NCBI GenBank assembly: GCA_951799445.1 | Contig: OX637296.1 | Location: 23,746,001-23,810,000 of the forward strand | From: Pseudisothecium myosuroides | Taxonomy: Eukaryota; Streptophyta; Bryopsida; Hypnales; Lembophyllaceae | DNA length: 64,000 nt | Direction: 5' to 3' | Shown: positions 1-11,349 of the stretch, piece after piece | Position numbering within the stretch: the first letter of the stretch is position 1 | How the letters are laid out: the number at the start of each line of letters is the position of its first letter | Position numbers and translations under genes: made by a program | Notes under the pieces: model-generated | The model's input: only the letters and a program-made list of their open reading frames with translations | What the model was told of the DNA's origin: nothing | The model's database searches: none

Positions 1-2647
1 CATATGTTTGTTCTTTAGAGCTAGCAAGAAAACAAAAGATGTAATACTACAAAAAGTGATATTAAAGAAGTTGGGTTGGTGATTACTAGAAAAAGTGAAA
101 GACTTATTGATTTTATTATATATTGCTCTATTGCTTGTGACTTTCTTAAAATACTTTTAATTTTTTTTAAATGAAAAAAGTTCAACATGTAGACTATTAA
201 AATAACTATATCTTGGGATGGTCCGAGGGATGATCATATATAACTTAATTCTCTAATAGGAGACCTAAAAATATATAAAATCTCAAGAAAATAGGAATTT
301 TGAAATTTTATTTTGTAAAAAAAATAGAATTAAAGAAAATTATGGCCATTTGTAACAACTCAAATATTTAAATGATATGGTCATTCATTAAAAAAAGCAT
401 AAAATAGTATTTTTCATATTTAAAAATGCATTTAGAAACTAGAAGAATCTCATTTTGAGGACTTTTGTCTCAACATGGAATTAGCTATTTCAAGATTCTT
501 TTATATAATACTACGTAGCTGCTAGTCTACTCCAAGAATATCTTCTCCAAATTTCAATTACTGATGAATATTCCATAATATCCTACACAAAAGTCAGATT
601 TGACAATAATTATGTCATTTTTGTAAAATAGTGCTATATGTCATCTTGTGAATGGTCTAAGGTGACGTGGACCTCTGAGAATCTAACGTAGAAATTTAAT
701 TTGGGCACTCAAGTGCTGAATCGAACCTTCACATATGGTACTCCAAAGTCTAAACTTCTAAACCACAAGTGTAAAATATTTTTAAAATCAACGTTTCCTA
801 GAGCCCTACCACATTGATTTTAAAAAATAATTAAACTTTTGGATATAAGATTGAAACATCATATCCGCCTTAACTATGAATTTCAACTTTATTAGGTCAT
901 TATTCTCAAAGTTGTGCTTGCAAAATACTTTAACACATGCAAGAAATGATGAAAAGTGTAGGTCTTTCTTGTAATCACTTGGGTATAAATTCAAAATTAA
1001 TTGAGCTAATTGAAGATGGTGAATGAATTATGTCAATAGTAAATGTCAAAAGAGAAAAAAGGCTTGGAAAAGTGGAATCATTCAATCCTACAAAGCTAAA
1101 AAAATCTACAATGGAATTGGCATATTGATGTGATTTTTTGCTTCTTTAGTATGATTTGGCAAGTTTTCTATATATTTTTGTCACTTAGCTTGCTTTTGAA
1201 GGAATTTATTATAATTGCCCAATCACCCAATGTTAAATTTTTGAATTTTCTTTTGCCGCTATTTAAATTACTTTGGGATGCACTTTTAATGATAGTAATT
1301 CCAAGTTTCAAATATAACTCATTGAAAAAGTTAGGATGACATTTGAACAACCAATATGCCCTTGAAGATGCCCTCAATAGTCATCACTAGCCATTGCCCT
1401 ATTCACCCCCTAAAGTGGAGTTTTTTTGTTGTTAAGTAGATCTTGCAAGATATTAATTTTTTCTCTACATCCATTGGTGATTCATTCATTGACTATGATA
1501 TCCATTAATGTTGAGATTCTTTGATTGACAAGATTTAGTCTATTAAATATTTTAAAATGAATTTATATAAATTCATATTATATATACACAAAATACCCGG
1601 TAAGTCCATTTCCACTTTTCATGCTGCCTTTTTTCTTTTATCTCCTAAGTATACAATTAATATTCAATTGAGCATGTATTATCTTCTAAAAATAAGAGAA
1701 TCTCTTCAACTCAAATGTTTAAGCAATTTACAAATAATCTAATTAGAAAATAACAAACATAGAAGGTGCAAGTTATAAATGAATTAATCTAGCTCTTAAA
1801 ATTATTTTGGAAACAAAATGAAATATATTTCACTTGACTTGTTGCAATTGTACAAATTCAAATGTACAATAATATTAGATCCATCCTTTGTTTTTAGAAC
1901 TTTTTCTACAATTCTACCAAAATTTGGGGCTTAAAAGAAAAGATTAAATCAAATAGAGTATGAAACTTTAAAATTTTAATCAAAAAAATTAGATAAATCA
2001 AATATGGGTTTGAATATCAATTAAGTAAAAAAATCATACATGATTTCTAAAATTTATATAAAATTAAAAAATTTATGATAAAAAACCTATACCAAAAGGA
2101 TTTATCTAAATATTATTTAGAAATTTATTAAAGTATTCTTTAGAACAAATGACTTGCTGATTATTTTGAACAAAAAAATCATCGAACCTTATAGAAGTCA
2201 AATGCAAATAAGCTAATCTGCTAATAAAACCAATTTATTTTTATTTTGAATATTAAAAAAAAATATCAAATCTTAAGATAGATTTTTGCGTTGATTTGAC
2301 AGAGTATAAAAAGAATTTTTTTGTTAATTTTACATCTATTCAATTTTTTAGAACGGAAGATTTTAAAATTTTCATATATTATTATGTAACTGTGAAAGTT
2401 AGAAAGATTATAACATTTTATTTTATAAGATTCACTTAAATCTCATTTAATAGATTTGTTGTGTACTGCACGTTTGTATTTATTTTGTCGAGTGATGCTA
2501 CTATAATATTTAAAAGATTCTTACTGAAATTATTTTAGTTATTAAATAGGTTAAGAAAGATTACCTCAAGCATTATTGATCTATGGAAGATGTATTTATG
2601 ATGATGAAACATCAATCAATTATAAAGTAATAATCTTTTGATGTTTT
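1..2647. other. AT-rich intergenic stretch, no gene seen
   Basis: Very AT-rich sequence with only chance-length open frames. I see no recognisable protein, RNA gene or transposon termini. A weak tRNA-like box near 720-765 on the minus strand is listed among the rejected items. Confidence 0.6.
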
Positions 2648-3559
2648 TCACCTTGAACGAAATACATATTTTCCATCTTTTGGGGAAGCTTGCAATTGAT
2701 TTTCTAAAGAATTGATTCTTTCATGAAACCATTGATTACATTCCTTTGTTTTTTGAAGTTCACATTCCAAGGTTGCTATAGTATTATTATATTCTATAAT
2801 TTTTAAGTTTTTTTTTTCCAAGTGATTAATTTTGGCATTTAATTTATGTATTGGATTACGCTTAATTTCAAGGAGGGTAACATAATTAGAAAGCCTTTTC
2901 TTTTCGCTTTGTTCAGCTTTGAGTTCAAGGGATTGTTTTTGTAATCTTTTGTAATCTCCTAATTGATTTTCTAAGTGTTTTACTTTTATTTGAAAACGAT
3001 TGCAATCAATGCAATCGCTATCATGACTATTTAAATTTTTTCCTAATGTTTTGAAATTTTGAGATTTAAAACATTCCGTCATCAATCCTCTTAAATTATA
3101 TTTTGCAAGAGGATCATCTTCCATAAAATTATATGCCAAATATTTTAATGGCATCTTTGGAGCTAGTGGAGATATCAACAACATATTTGTTTGACCATCT
3201 TCAAACTTCATATTTTTGGCACGCTTAAGGAAATTTTCTTGTTGTTTTTTGTAGTATGTTTCTCTAAATGAAGATGCCATTTTTCCACTTTCATTTTTAT
3301 ACCATTCATTAATGACTTCTTTAGTGCTTTTATTAAATATTGGTGCAAGAAGACTTCTTGATCTATAAGTTATTTTTACTGGGTGGTCTTTGTGAAAACA
3401 AATATGCTTTTTATTATCAAATAGATATTGCTCTCTTTCATTGGATTCACTACCCTCTTTAAGGTTATCTTGAGTATTTTGTATTTTTTCTTCATTAAGA
3501 TTTGGTGTTGCAATATTTTCATTTACTAATTTCATAAAGTTGGGATTATTGTTTATCAT
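2648..3559 (-). CDS. Uncharacterised 303-aa coiled-coil protein
   Basis: A single uninterrupted frame of 303 codons runs through DNA so AT-rich that a stop would be expected every dozen or so codons, so the frame is unlikely to be chance. The first ~50 residues are polar and Asn/Glu-rich. Residues ~60-160 look globular (ITYRSRSLLAPIF, MLLISPLAPKMPLKYLAYNF). A CxxC pair lies at C183/C186, and residues ~190-295 are Lys/Glu/Leu-rich with heptad-like spacing, probably coiled coil. There is no signal peptide or membrane segment. I do not recognise the family. It could be a lineage-specific gene, a protein from a mobile element, or an old viral insertion. Codon usage is as AT-rich as its surroundings, so there is no compositional sign of recent transfer. 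No introns are needed, and no polyadenylation signal was confirmed. Confidence 0.5.
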   Translation of the reverse strand: MINNNPNFMKLVNENIATPNLNEEKIQNTQDNLKEGSESNEREQYLFDNKKHICFHKDHPVKITYRSRSLLAPIFNKSTKEVINEWYKNESGKMASSFRETYYKKQQENFLKRAKNMKFEDGQTNMLLISPLAPKMPLKYLAYNFMEDDPLAKYNLRGLMTECFKSQNFKTLGKNLNSHDSDCIDCNRFQIKVKHLENQLGDYKRLQKQSLELKAEQSEKKRLSNYVTLLEIKRNPIHKLNAKINHLEKKNLKIIEYNNTIATLECELQKTKECNQWFHERINSLENQLQASPKDGKYVFRSR

Positions 3560-6500
3560 TCTTTCGATATCCTAGTAATTTGAAGTTTTATCTTTTTATG
3601 GATTTTCTACTTATTTTCAAAAATATTTATATACTTTTCACTATTTAAATTATCAGTTTTACTATCCTCATGAAAATAAGGGTTGCTATTGAAACTACTT
3701 AGAATTAGAAAACTACATTCAATTTTTGATGTTTGCATCACTTACTATAATTACATAAATTTTGAAGCTGTATATTGTACTACAGTTGAAATTGAAAATT
3801 AAAAAGTCAAGAATAAATTTTTTTATTATTATAAATATTGAATGTATGGAGTTGAAACTAAAATTTGTATCCTAATTTTCTATAAATTAGAATAAATTTA
3901 ATTAATAATCTATAAAAATAAATTTTAGTTTTCTATGCTACATTTAATGAAGTTGTATTTTTTAAATGAACATAACCAAGCTATTTGTTTCAACTTAATA
4001 CATTGATTTATTTGAAAAAGTACTTTTAGGTAACAAAGAAAATCATATATACATCAATTTTTTTTAAAATATGTAAATGAAATTTTAAAACATAAAAGTA
4101 TATACAACTTCAATTTTAAGCTTTAATTATAGCATGTATCAACAACCACTATGATTGCTTGAAGACATTGTAAATTTAATATTAGAATTGATAACCTTGT
4201 GAGCTACAAGTATAATTATTGAACTCAAATTTTAATGGTAATTCTTTTAGATTTGATAAATAATTATATTCAATAAATAGATATTTAAAAGATACATTAC
4301 TAGATGGAGTACAAATATGTCAAAATTTTCAATTATATTATTGTAAAATGTATTGATAATAATGAAAATCAATTAGTTGTTTTAGCTTTTAAATATTATA
4401 AATGTTTTTTTATATGATATTATTTCAAAAATACCTTTTAAAATAGTGATGATTTCAATGTTACAAGAATTTTTTTTGAACATCAAAATAAATAAATAGA
4501 CCATTATTAATTAGGATTTTGCTACTTTTAATACTATCAGTAATTTAAAATAATATTTATTTTAAAGCATATATCTATGTATCTATACCTATCAATTGAT
4601 TGATATAATATTTGAAACATTTAAAAAAATTTATAGTTTCATGAAATTAATGAATTCTTTATGATTCATGATTTAGAAAAACATCCTTTCAAAACTAATA
4701 ACTATACTCGTGCGCATTGAAAGATAAGTTTTTTAATGTTGCAAATGAAACAACTATGCTCATGATACATTAATGTATTAAATATGTTGAATCTTATTGA
4801 ATCCTAATGATTGAATCTTATTGAATCATTTAAGGTATCATAATTTTTTTAATAGAATTTTCAACAATATTTTGGCAAGTCCAATGGCTAGTTGGCTTAA
4901 ATCTATACATTTAAATATTTTTAATATTTCTTTTATAGATTTTAATGTGTAATTTTTTTGGATTTTTCAAATAATTAAAAAGGCTCCCTTACTCTTCTCA
5001 TTCCCATTAATGTTAAATGAGGACTTTGCTACTCTTTTTGCTACCAATGACGCCCAACTTAAAGTGTCAAGGCCATGTTTCCAGCTTCAAAGACTTTGGC
5101 AATGCTAATTTTTAATTGAAGCCTCCAAAGCATGGTTGACGGTAACGGCTTTGGGAAACAATACAAGCTTCTTTTTATCAATATAGCTTTGCATTTGTGC
5201 TATCATCATGGAGACAACATAAACTAACCACTTAGGCATGATGTACAATATGGTGTCTGTGGTGTACCCTATTGCAAAGAACCTACACAATGATCAAGAC
5301 TACAACAAAATCTCGAGTCTATACCTACAATTTTTTTTAAATGTAAAAAATTCACAAAGAACAAATTCATGCCAAATGTCATCCAAAAACCACATTTTTA
5401 AAGAAATAGAATGTTTTACTTCTAGGAAATGAGACCTACTAGATCGGCACACTACATACAAAATCATCAAGCAACAGTAAAACAAAATAAAATCTCGAAT
5501 CACACACTCTGTGCATTAGATTCAACAAATATATTTAAAATGCCAAAAAAATTGAGGAAGAACAAATAGGTCCACAACAACATCAAAACTTGTAACATTA
5601 ACTAGTATTGCTGAATTTTTGAAGTATAGAGATCTATGCTTGCTACATCTTCTAAATATGAATGCCAATTTTTGAAAGCCAGACCAAAAAAAAATACATG
5701 AGCTCTCCAAAAAATCGACGCAATGGTGAGCCACAACCATAAGTGAGATCAAAATTGGAAAGCTTTGCGAACATGAGCATTTGTTAAACATAGTCAAGCA
5801 AAATAGAGTTTGAAGAGTCCTTGATGATTGTCTTGCTTGTGCAAGTGCCTTGCGTTGCTTCTAATATGATTTTATTTTTCAATCCTTTTGGATTGTCTAG
5901 TGGGATGGTAGGTAGCTAGGAAATTTAAATGGTATAAAATGAAGTATTTACAAGACCACCAAATATCCTTGTTCGCTCAATTTTAGATACAAAGTTTAGG
6001 AAAATACAAAATCTTATATAAAAGATTCATAAATAATTTAAAAAAAAGATTAAAATATATATTGAAATTTTAGAAAAATATATCCTTTATTAGAGAGGTT
6101 GTTTTTTAACTTTAGAATCTAAATTTCTAAATTTACAAGCTATAATATTTAGCCTTGAATACAACAATTATCCACCTTTGAAGTTATAATATCTTCTAGC
6201 ACATAGACTTTAAGACGATAGCTATCGACGTTTCATATTTTAATACCTACTAGTTTAAAAAAAATACATAGATTTCTTTAGTATCTTCAATATAATTCTG
6301 AATCTTCTAAGGAAAAAAGTCATTTCAATGATTTTAGAGAAAACTCTAGGATAGGAAAAAACGTATTTTCAACCAGTTTCTTTTAAGAAACTTGCTTCAA
6401 TTCATTTTCAATGAATGGCAATGGGTGTTCTTTCCTAATAATGTTTTTAACTTTCCTACATTAAAAAATCACAAATCCATATAGTATATTTTGGCAATTA

Positions 6501-8310
6501 ATGCTTATTCTCTTAACTAGAATTTTAGCCATGAAAATGTTCTTTTTTGAATTTGAATTCAATCAATGATATGAAGTGTATCAAGTTTAGTTTCTTCTCT
6601 AATTCTTAAATTTGAAAAATTTCTAAGATTGAATATTTTATAGCAATTTGAACTGTAGGCCAATAACCATGGAGTGTTGATTTTTTAATTTTAGAATGAA
6701 ATAGTATTAAAATTTGCAACATGACGTTCTAGACTACAATATAAACCTAAGGAGAATTTTTCTCAAAAACTTTCAGATTTTTTGAACATATATATGCATT
6801 TTGATATGAATTGTTTCACTTTTTATTCAGAAATTCAGGGTAATTTCAAATTTCACAAAATATGTAAAGCTTTTACAACTAATAGAAGATATAAAATCAA
6901 ATCTCTAAAAGAATAAAAGATCACATTCATAGATAGTTGCAAAATGAAGTTTGAAAAAATAGTTATAAGCTTATTATAGGTTATCTGGAGTCTATAGTCT
7001 TGGCAATTATGAACTTGTTATGCTAGACTTAGTGGTGTATGTTGACCAATAGCCATTGTTGAACTTTGACTACATGCGTAATTACAAAATTCTCAAAGAT
7101 CATGATTCTATGGTTGCAAAATGGACCCTATATTCCATTTGTTTTTATAAGTCCTATTAGTTGCATCAAAGCCTTTCAACTCTTTCATTTAAAAAAAAAA
7201 TCCAATCCAAAATTTTGAAAATTAAAAATTCTAAAGGTTCCCTTTGGATCCCTCGAGAAACTTTTTATTGACTCCTTCAATTGAAAAGACATTGAATTCT
7301 ATGAGGGTTTCAATTTTGGTTGTGTGACTTTAAAATTCCATTATTTTTGTTAAGGCTTCAAAAGTCCATTATTTTAGTCTTGAATTCATTTCATTGTTCT
7401 AGTCTTAGCTTCATTTTAACATTTTCATCTTGGCTTCATTCCATCACTGTGGTTGTGGTTTTAAATGCCCCCTATAGTTGCAAAGTGAACCTCATATTTG
7501 TCAATACAAAAATTCCAAAGGTTGCTCCTAAAATCGTCTGTACCAATTTTGACCAACGCAAGTCATCATTGAAATTTTGAAATTATGTTGAAGTTTTAAA
7601 CTACTAAAATCCATAAATTTGAAAACTTTGAAGACTATCTTGGCGATGTCCTTTTGTGTCACAAAAACTTGGAGTAAGAATAACTTCAATTTAGCAAAAC
7701 ATAACTTTGCATTCTAGATTCATATGTTGTTTTGTGGTAGTTGCTAACGTTTTTTGTTTTTTTAACAATAAAATTATGCAAATTCTTAGTTGTACAATTC
7801 AAAATGAAGTAAATCAAAGCAACTCTAACAAAAATTTTACTTGCTTGGGCAAGGTGACCTACATCTATACTGAAGTAGCCATGTCTTGTTTTTTTAAATC
7901 TTTCACTCTAGAAAAATTTAATATCTTTCAAAATTTGAATGAGGACCTGGAGAATTTGGATGACAATTGGGCCCTTAAGACTCTAATGAAGGTGCTTAAA
8001 GGCTACTTATATCCTAACTTAGAAGGCTAAATAGAGCTAAGCCAGCCATCATGTAGTACCTTACTGCTATCATAATAGGCCAAGAATGTATGAATTTGGA
8101 TTCCCTTTTGGCGCCAAAGCTTAACTAGCTACTCGATCTACAAATCATTTGTAGCATTTTAGAAGCTGGCGCCAAAGCTGAGGTGGAAGTTTTTTTTTAA
8201 GAGAACAATAGGGGGTAGCTAGCTTCTTGTCACCTTCTAGTACAATGCTACAATTTGACTATCACTTCTGATGGAAAAAATTGGTGCCCAGTTTAATTGA
8301 ATTATTTAAA
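3560..8310. other. AT-rich intergenic stretch, no gene seen
   Basis: No recognisable coding sequence or element ends. Open frames at 5105-5797 and 7320-8030 are short, partly antisense to one another and match no family I know. 5040-5900 is slightly less AT-rich and could hold degraded coding sequence, but nothing identifiable remains. Confidence 0.5.
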
Positions 8311-8317
8311 TCCTAGA

Positions 8318-8690
8318 TCCAATAGGTTATTGAAGAAGGCATCAATCTGAATCCAATAAGTCATATTAGTGAACAGTTAGTAAATAATACGGTTCAATTA
8401 GTTGAAACAACCCTTAGTGGATAAAACAAATGAATATGGGGCATTTGTAAGCCTCAACAACAATCCAAATCTAAACATGCATTAACAAATTCAAATAGGA
8501 TCCAATAGGCTATCAAAGCTAGAGGGCATCAACCTGAATCCAATAAGTCATATTAGTGAACAATGAGTAAGTAATACAGTCAATTAGTGGATATATACAA
8601 CCTTTAGTGGATAAAACAAATGAATATGGTGCATCTCTAAGCCTAAGCAAATCTAAATCTAAATAAGCATTAACAAATCCAAATTAACAT
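8318..8690. repeat. Tandem direct repeat, period ~183 bp, two copies
   Basis: The segment starting TCCAATAGGTTATTG at 8318 recurs at 8501 (TCCAATAGGCTATCA). Both copies continue with the same landmarks in the same order (GAATCCAATAAGTCATATTA, then TTAGTGGATAAAACAAATGA, then CATTAACAAAT). The copies differ by scattered substitutions and small indels, so the duplication is not recent. Confidence 0.8.
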
Positions 8691-8838
8691 AGGCCTCAAT
8701 AAATCCACATAACAAAACAAACTTTAATTTTATGGCCAATTAATAAATAGTAATTGAGCCATATACTCAGTGACACCAATGCCCATCATTGACCTATATG
8801 TGGATGGCCGCTGCTTGGATTGAACCAGCGAGTCATTG

Positions 8839-10511
8839 TATAGTAAGGTCTACTTCATTTACAAATTTTTGAAATCGCAGGGAAAGAAATTTCACATTTG
8901 CCAACTTTGACAGCCTCCTGAGGGCTCAAAAATTGGTTTTTGATCATAAAATTTTTACCACAACTTTATCTTTAAGTTAATTATATGTGTGCAAAATTTC
9001 AAGGCCAAATAATTTACACAAAAAAAGATATTTGAAATCTACCAACATGTGTAGCCGTGAGAAAAATTTCACTACTGCCAACTTTGACACCCTCCCAAGG
9101 ACTGAAATTTTTTTCTTTTGCTATGAATTTTTTTTCACAGGACCATCTTTATGTTGATTACATGTGTGAAAAGTTTCAAGTCCAAAAGACCTCCACAAAA
9201 ATAGACATTCAAAATCTACCAACATGTATATTTGTGAAACAATTTCACTACTACCAATTTTGACACTATCCCAAGGGTTGAAAAAGTCACTAGAAGAAAT
9301 TTCAGCCCTGAAAGAGGCTATTGATAGATCATTTTCGGCACCCCTGTGGTGCAATTACATAATAATTATAAAAAAATTAATGAGTTTTTTAATATTTAAA
9401 ATAAATTTATAAAAAAAATAAAAAAGTCTAACGTGGCACCAATAGTGCCACATCAACACCCAAATTCATATAATTTTTTATTTTTGTTTTTTCCACAATT
9501 GCAACGGGATGGGGGGTCAAAACTCGCGGTCCCTTTGAGGGCTAAAATTTCTTCTAATGTGTTTGTTTACCATGAAATTTTTATGATGAAATCATCTCTA
9601 TGTTAATAACATGTGTGTCAAATTCCAAGTTCAAAAGATTCACACAAAAAAAAATACAACTAGTTCTACCAACATGTATAGTTGTGAGAACAAAAATTTC
9701 AGCCCTTGGGATAGTGTCATTTTTTGGGTTAAAATTTCACACGGATGTAGAAAGTAATTCTCACAACTACACATGTTGGTAAAATTAGAATATCTTTTTT
9801 CCGGTAAATCTTTTGACCTTGAAATTTGGCATACATTTTATCAACATAAAGGTGATCTCATGCCAAAAAATTTATAGTAAAATGTTTTTTTTTCCAACCC
9901 TTGGGATAGTGTCAAAGTTGGTAGTAGTGAAATTTTTCTCACAACTACACATGTTGGTAGAACTAGCATATTTTTTTTTGTGTGAATCTTTTGAACTTGA
10001 AATTTAGCACACATATTATTAACATAGAGATGATTTCATCATAAAAATTTCATGGTAAACAAACACTTTCTCAACCCTTGGGATAGTGTCAAAATTGGTA
10101 GTAGTGAAATTGTTTCACAAATACACATGTTGGTAGATTTTGAATATCTATTTTTGTGGAGGTCTTTTGAACTTGAAACTTCTTACAAATGCAATCAACA
10201 TATAGATGGTCTTGTGAAAAAAAATTCATAGCAAAAAAAAAATTTCAGTCCTTGGGAGGGTGTCAAAGTTGGCAGTAGTGAAATTTTTCTCACAGCTATA
10301 CATGTTGGTAGATTTCAAATATCTTTTTTTGTGTAAATTATTTGGCCTTGAAATTTTGCACACATATAATTAACTTAAAGATGAAGTTGTAGTAAGAATT
10401 TCATAGTCAAAGACCAATTTTTGAGCCCTCGAGAGGCTGTCAAAGTTGGCAAATATGAAATTTCCTTCCATGCAATTTCAAAAATTCATAAATGAAGTAG
10501 ACCTTACTATA
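8839..10511. mobile_element. Foldback palindrome built of ~176-bp subrepeats
   Basis: The two halves are reverse complements. The outer edge TATAGTAAGGTCTACTTCAT at 8839 pairs with its complement ending at 10511, and paired positions in the outer arms sum to 19350. Within each arm a ~176-bp unit recurs, marked by ACCAACATG in the left arm (9041, ~9218, ~9668) and CATGTTGGT in the right arm (~9770, ~9949, ~10125, 10301). Long terminal inverted repeats made of subrepeats are the hallmark of foldback-type transposons. Homology stops at the stated edges. I could not identify a target duplication, and the element encodes nothing recognisable. A 270-bp insertion (9289-9558) shifts the axis inside the left arm. 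Confidence 0.8.
9289..9558. mobile_element. Small CACTA-like MITE nested in the palindrome
   Basis: The ends are ACTAGAAGAAATTTCAGCCC (left) and the complement of ATTAGAAGAAATTTTAGCCC (right), about 20 bp with two mismatches. The preceding C at 9288 makes the left end read CACTAGAAG, reminiscent of CACTA termini. The opposite palindrome arm (near 10060-10075) is uninterrupted and gives the empty site, placing the insertion at GTG. The flanks are GTC (9286-9288) and GTG (9559-9561), i.e. a 3-bp duplication with one mismatch, as expected for CACTA elements. There is no coding capacity. Confidence 0.65.
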
Positions 10512-11349
10512 TTTGAGCCCCCAATTTACATAACATTCAGTAGCTTTCAAAGAAGCTGCCTTTTCCTCAGTGGAGTCTTCATCCACGACTTTCATCCCCA
10601 CATATTTAATGTAAGTTTCGGTTCCAAGATAGTGATTGTACATTATAATATGTTCCATTTTCTCTTCTTAATTATAGGACTAGACATACAAATCATCAAA
10701 TATTTGTAGTAAAAGATGTTAGCCGAGAATCCAATGAGTAATACACTAATGCATTACAATCTTTGCAATCAATAACTTATTTTGGATTATGAAGAGTAAA
10801 GACAACTCTATCTATAGACATGGGGTGGTAGGAGGTAGAGCAACCCATGTGGGATAAATAAATTAGAATTTGTAGGTTCTCATGCACTCATAGTTAAGTC
10901 AAAAACAAAGAATTGTGTTAAAAGTAGAATTTCAGACCTCATTTAGTCATAGTAAAATAAATTTTCTCAAAAAAATTTGAACTAAAAATAGTTGGTAAAT
11001 GAAGATAAGTTTCACCTCCAAAAATCCGTTTGGGATTTTGAATCTTCAATCAAAAGTTATGGACAAATTTCGGAGACGGGTTGGAATGGATTTTTAAAAG
11101 TGTTAAAAGAAAATGTCCATTAAAAATCCTCTCCAAAATTTGTCTATAAATTTTTATTGAACATTCAAAATCCCAAACGGATTTTTGGAGGTGAAACTTA
11201 TTGTCATTTACCAACTTTTTTTAGTTCAAACTTTTTTGAAAAAAATAATTCTACTATGCCTAAACGAGGTCTGAAATTCTACTTTTAACACAATTCCTAC
11301 TTTTGACTTAACTATGAGTGGTAGTTGAGAAACTACAAATTCTAATGTA

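Noticed and set aside
700..770. tRNA-like boxes on the minus strand (GGTTCGATTC with an upstream TGGTTTAGAAG) suggesting a tRNA-derived SINE
   Set aside because: The box A match is weak, no poly-A tail, body or second copy was found, and no cloverleaf can be drawn.
5105..5797. Overlapping short frames on both strands
   Set aside because: Mutually antisense, no motif, consistent with chance in a slightly less AT-rich patch.
8805..8840. B-box-like GGTTCAATCC on the minus strand next to the palindrome edge
   Set aside because: No A box or tRNA fold accompanies it.
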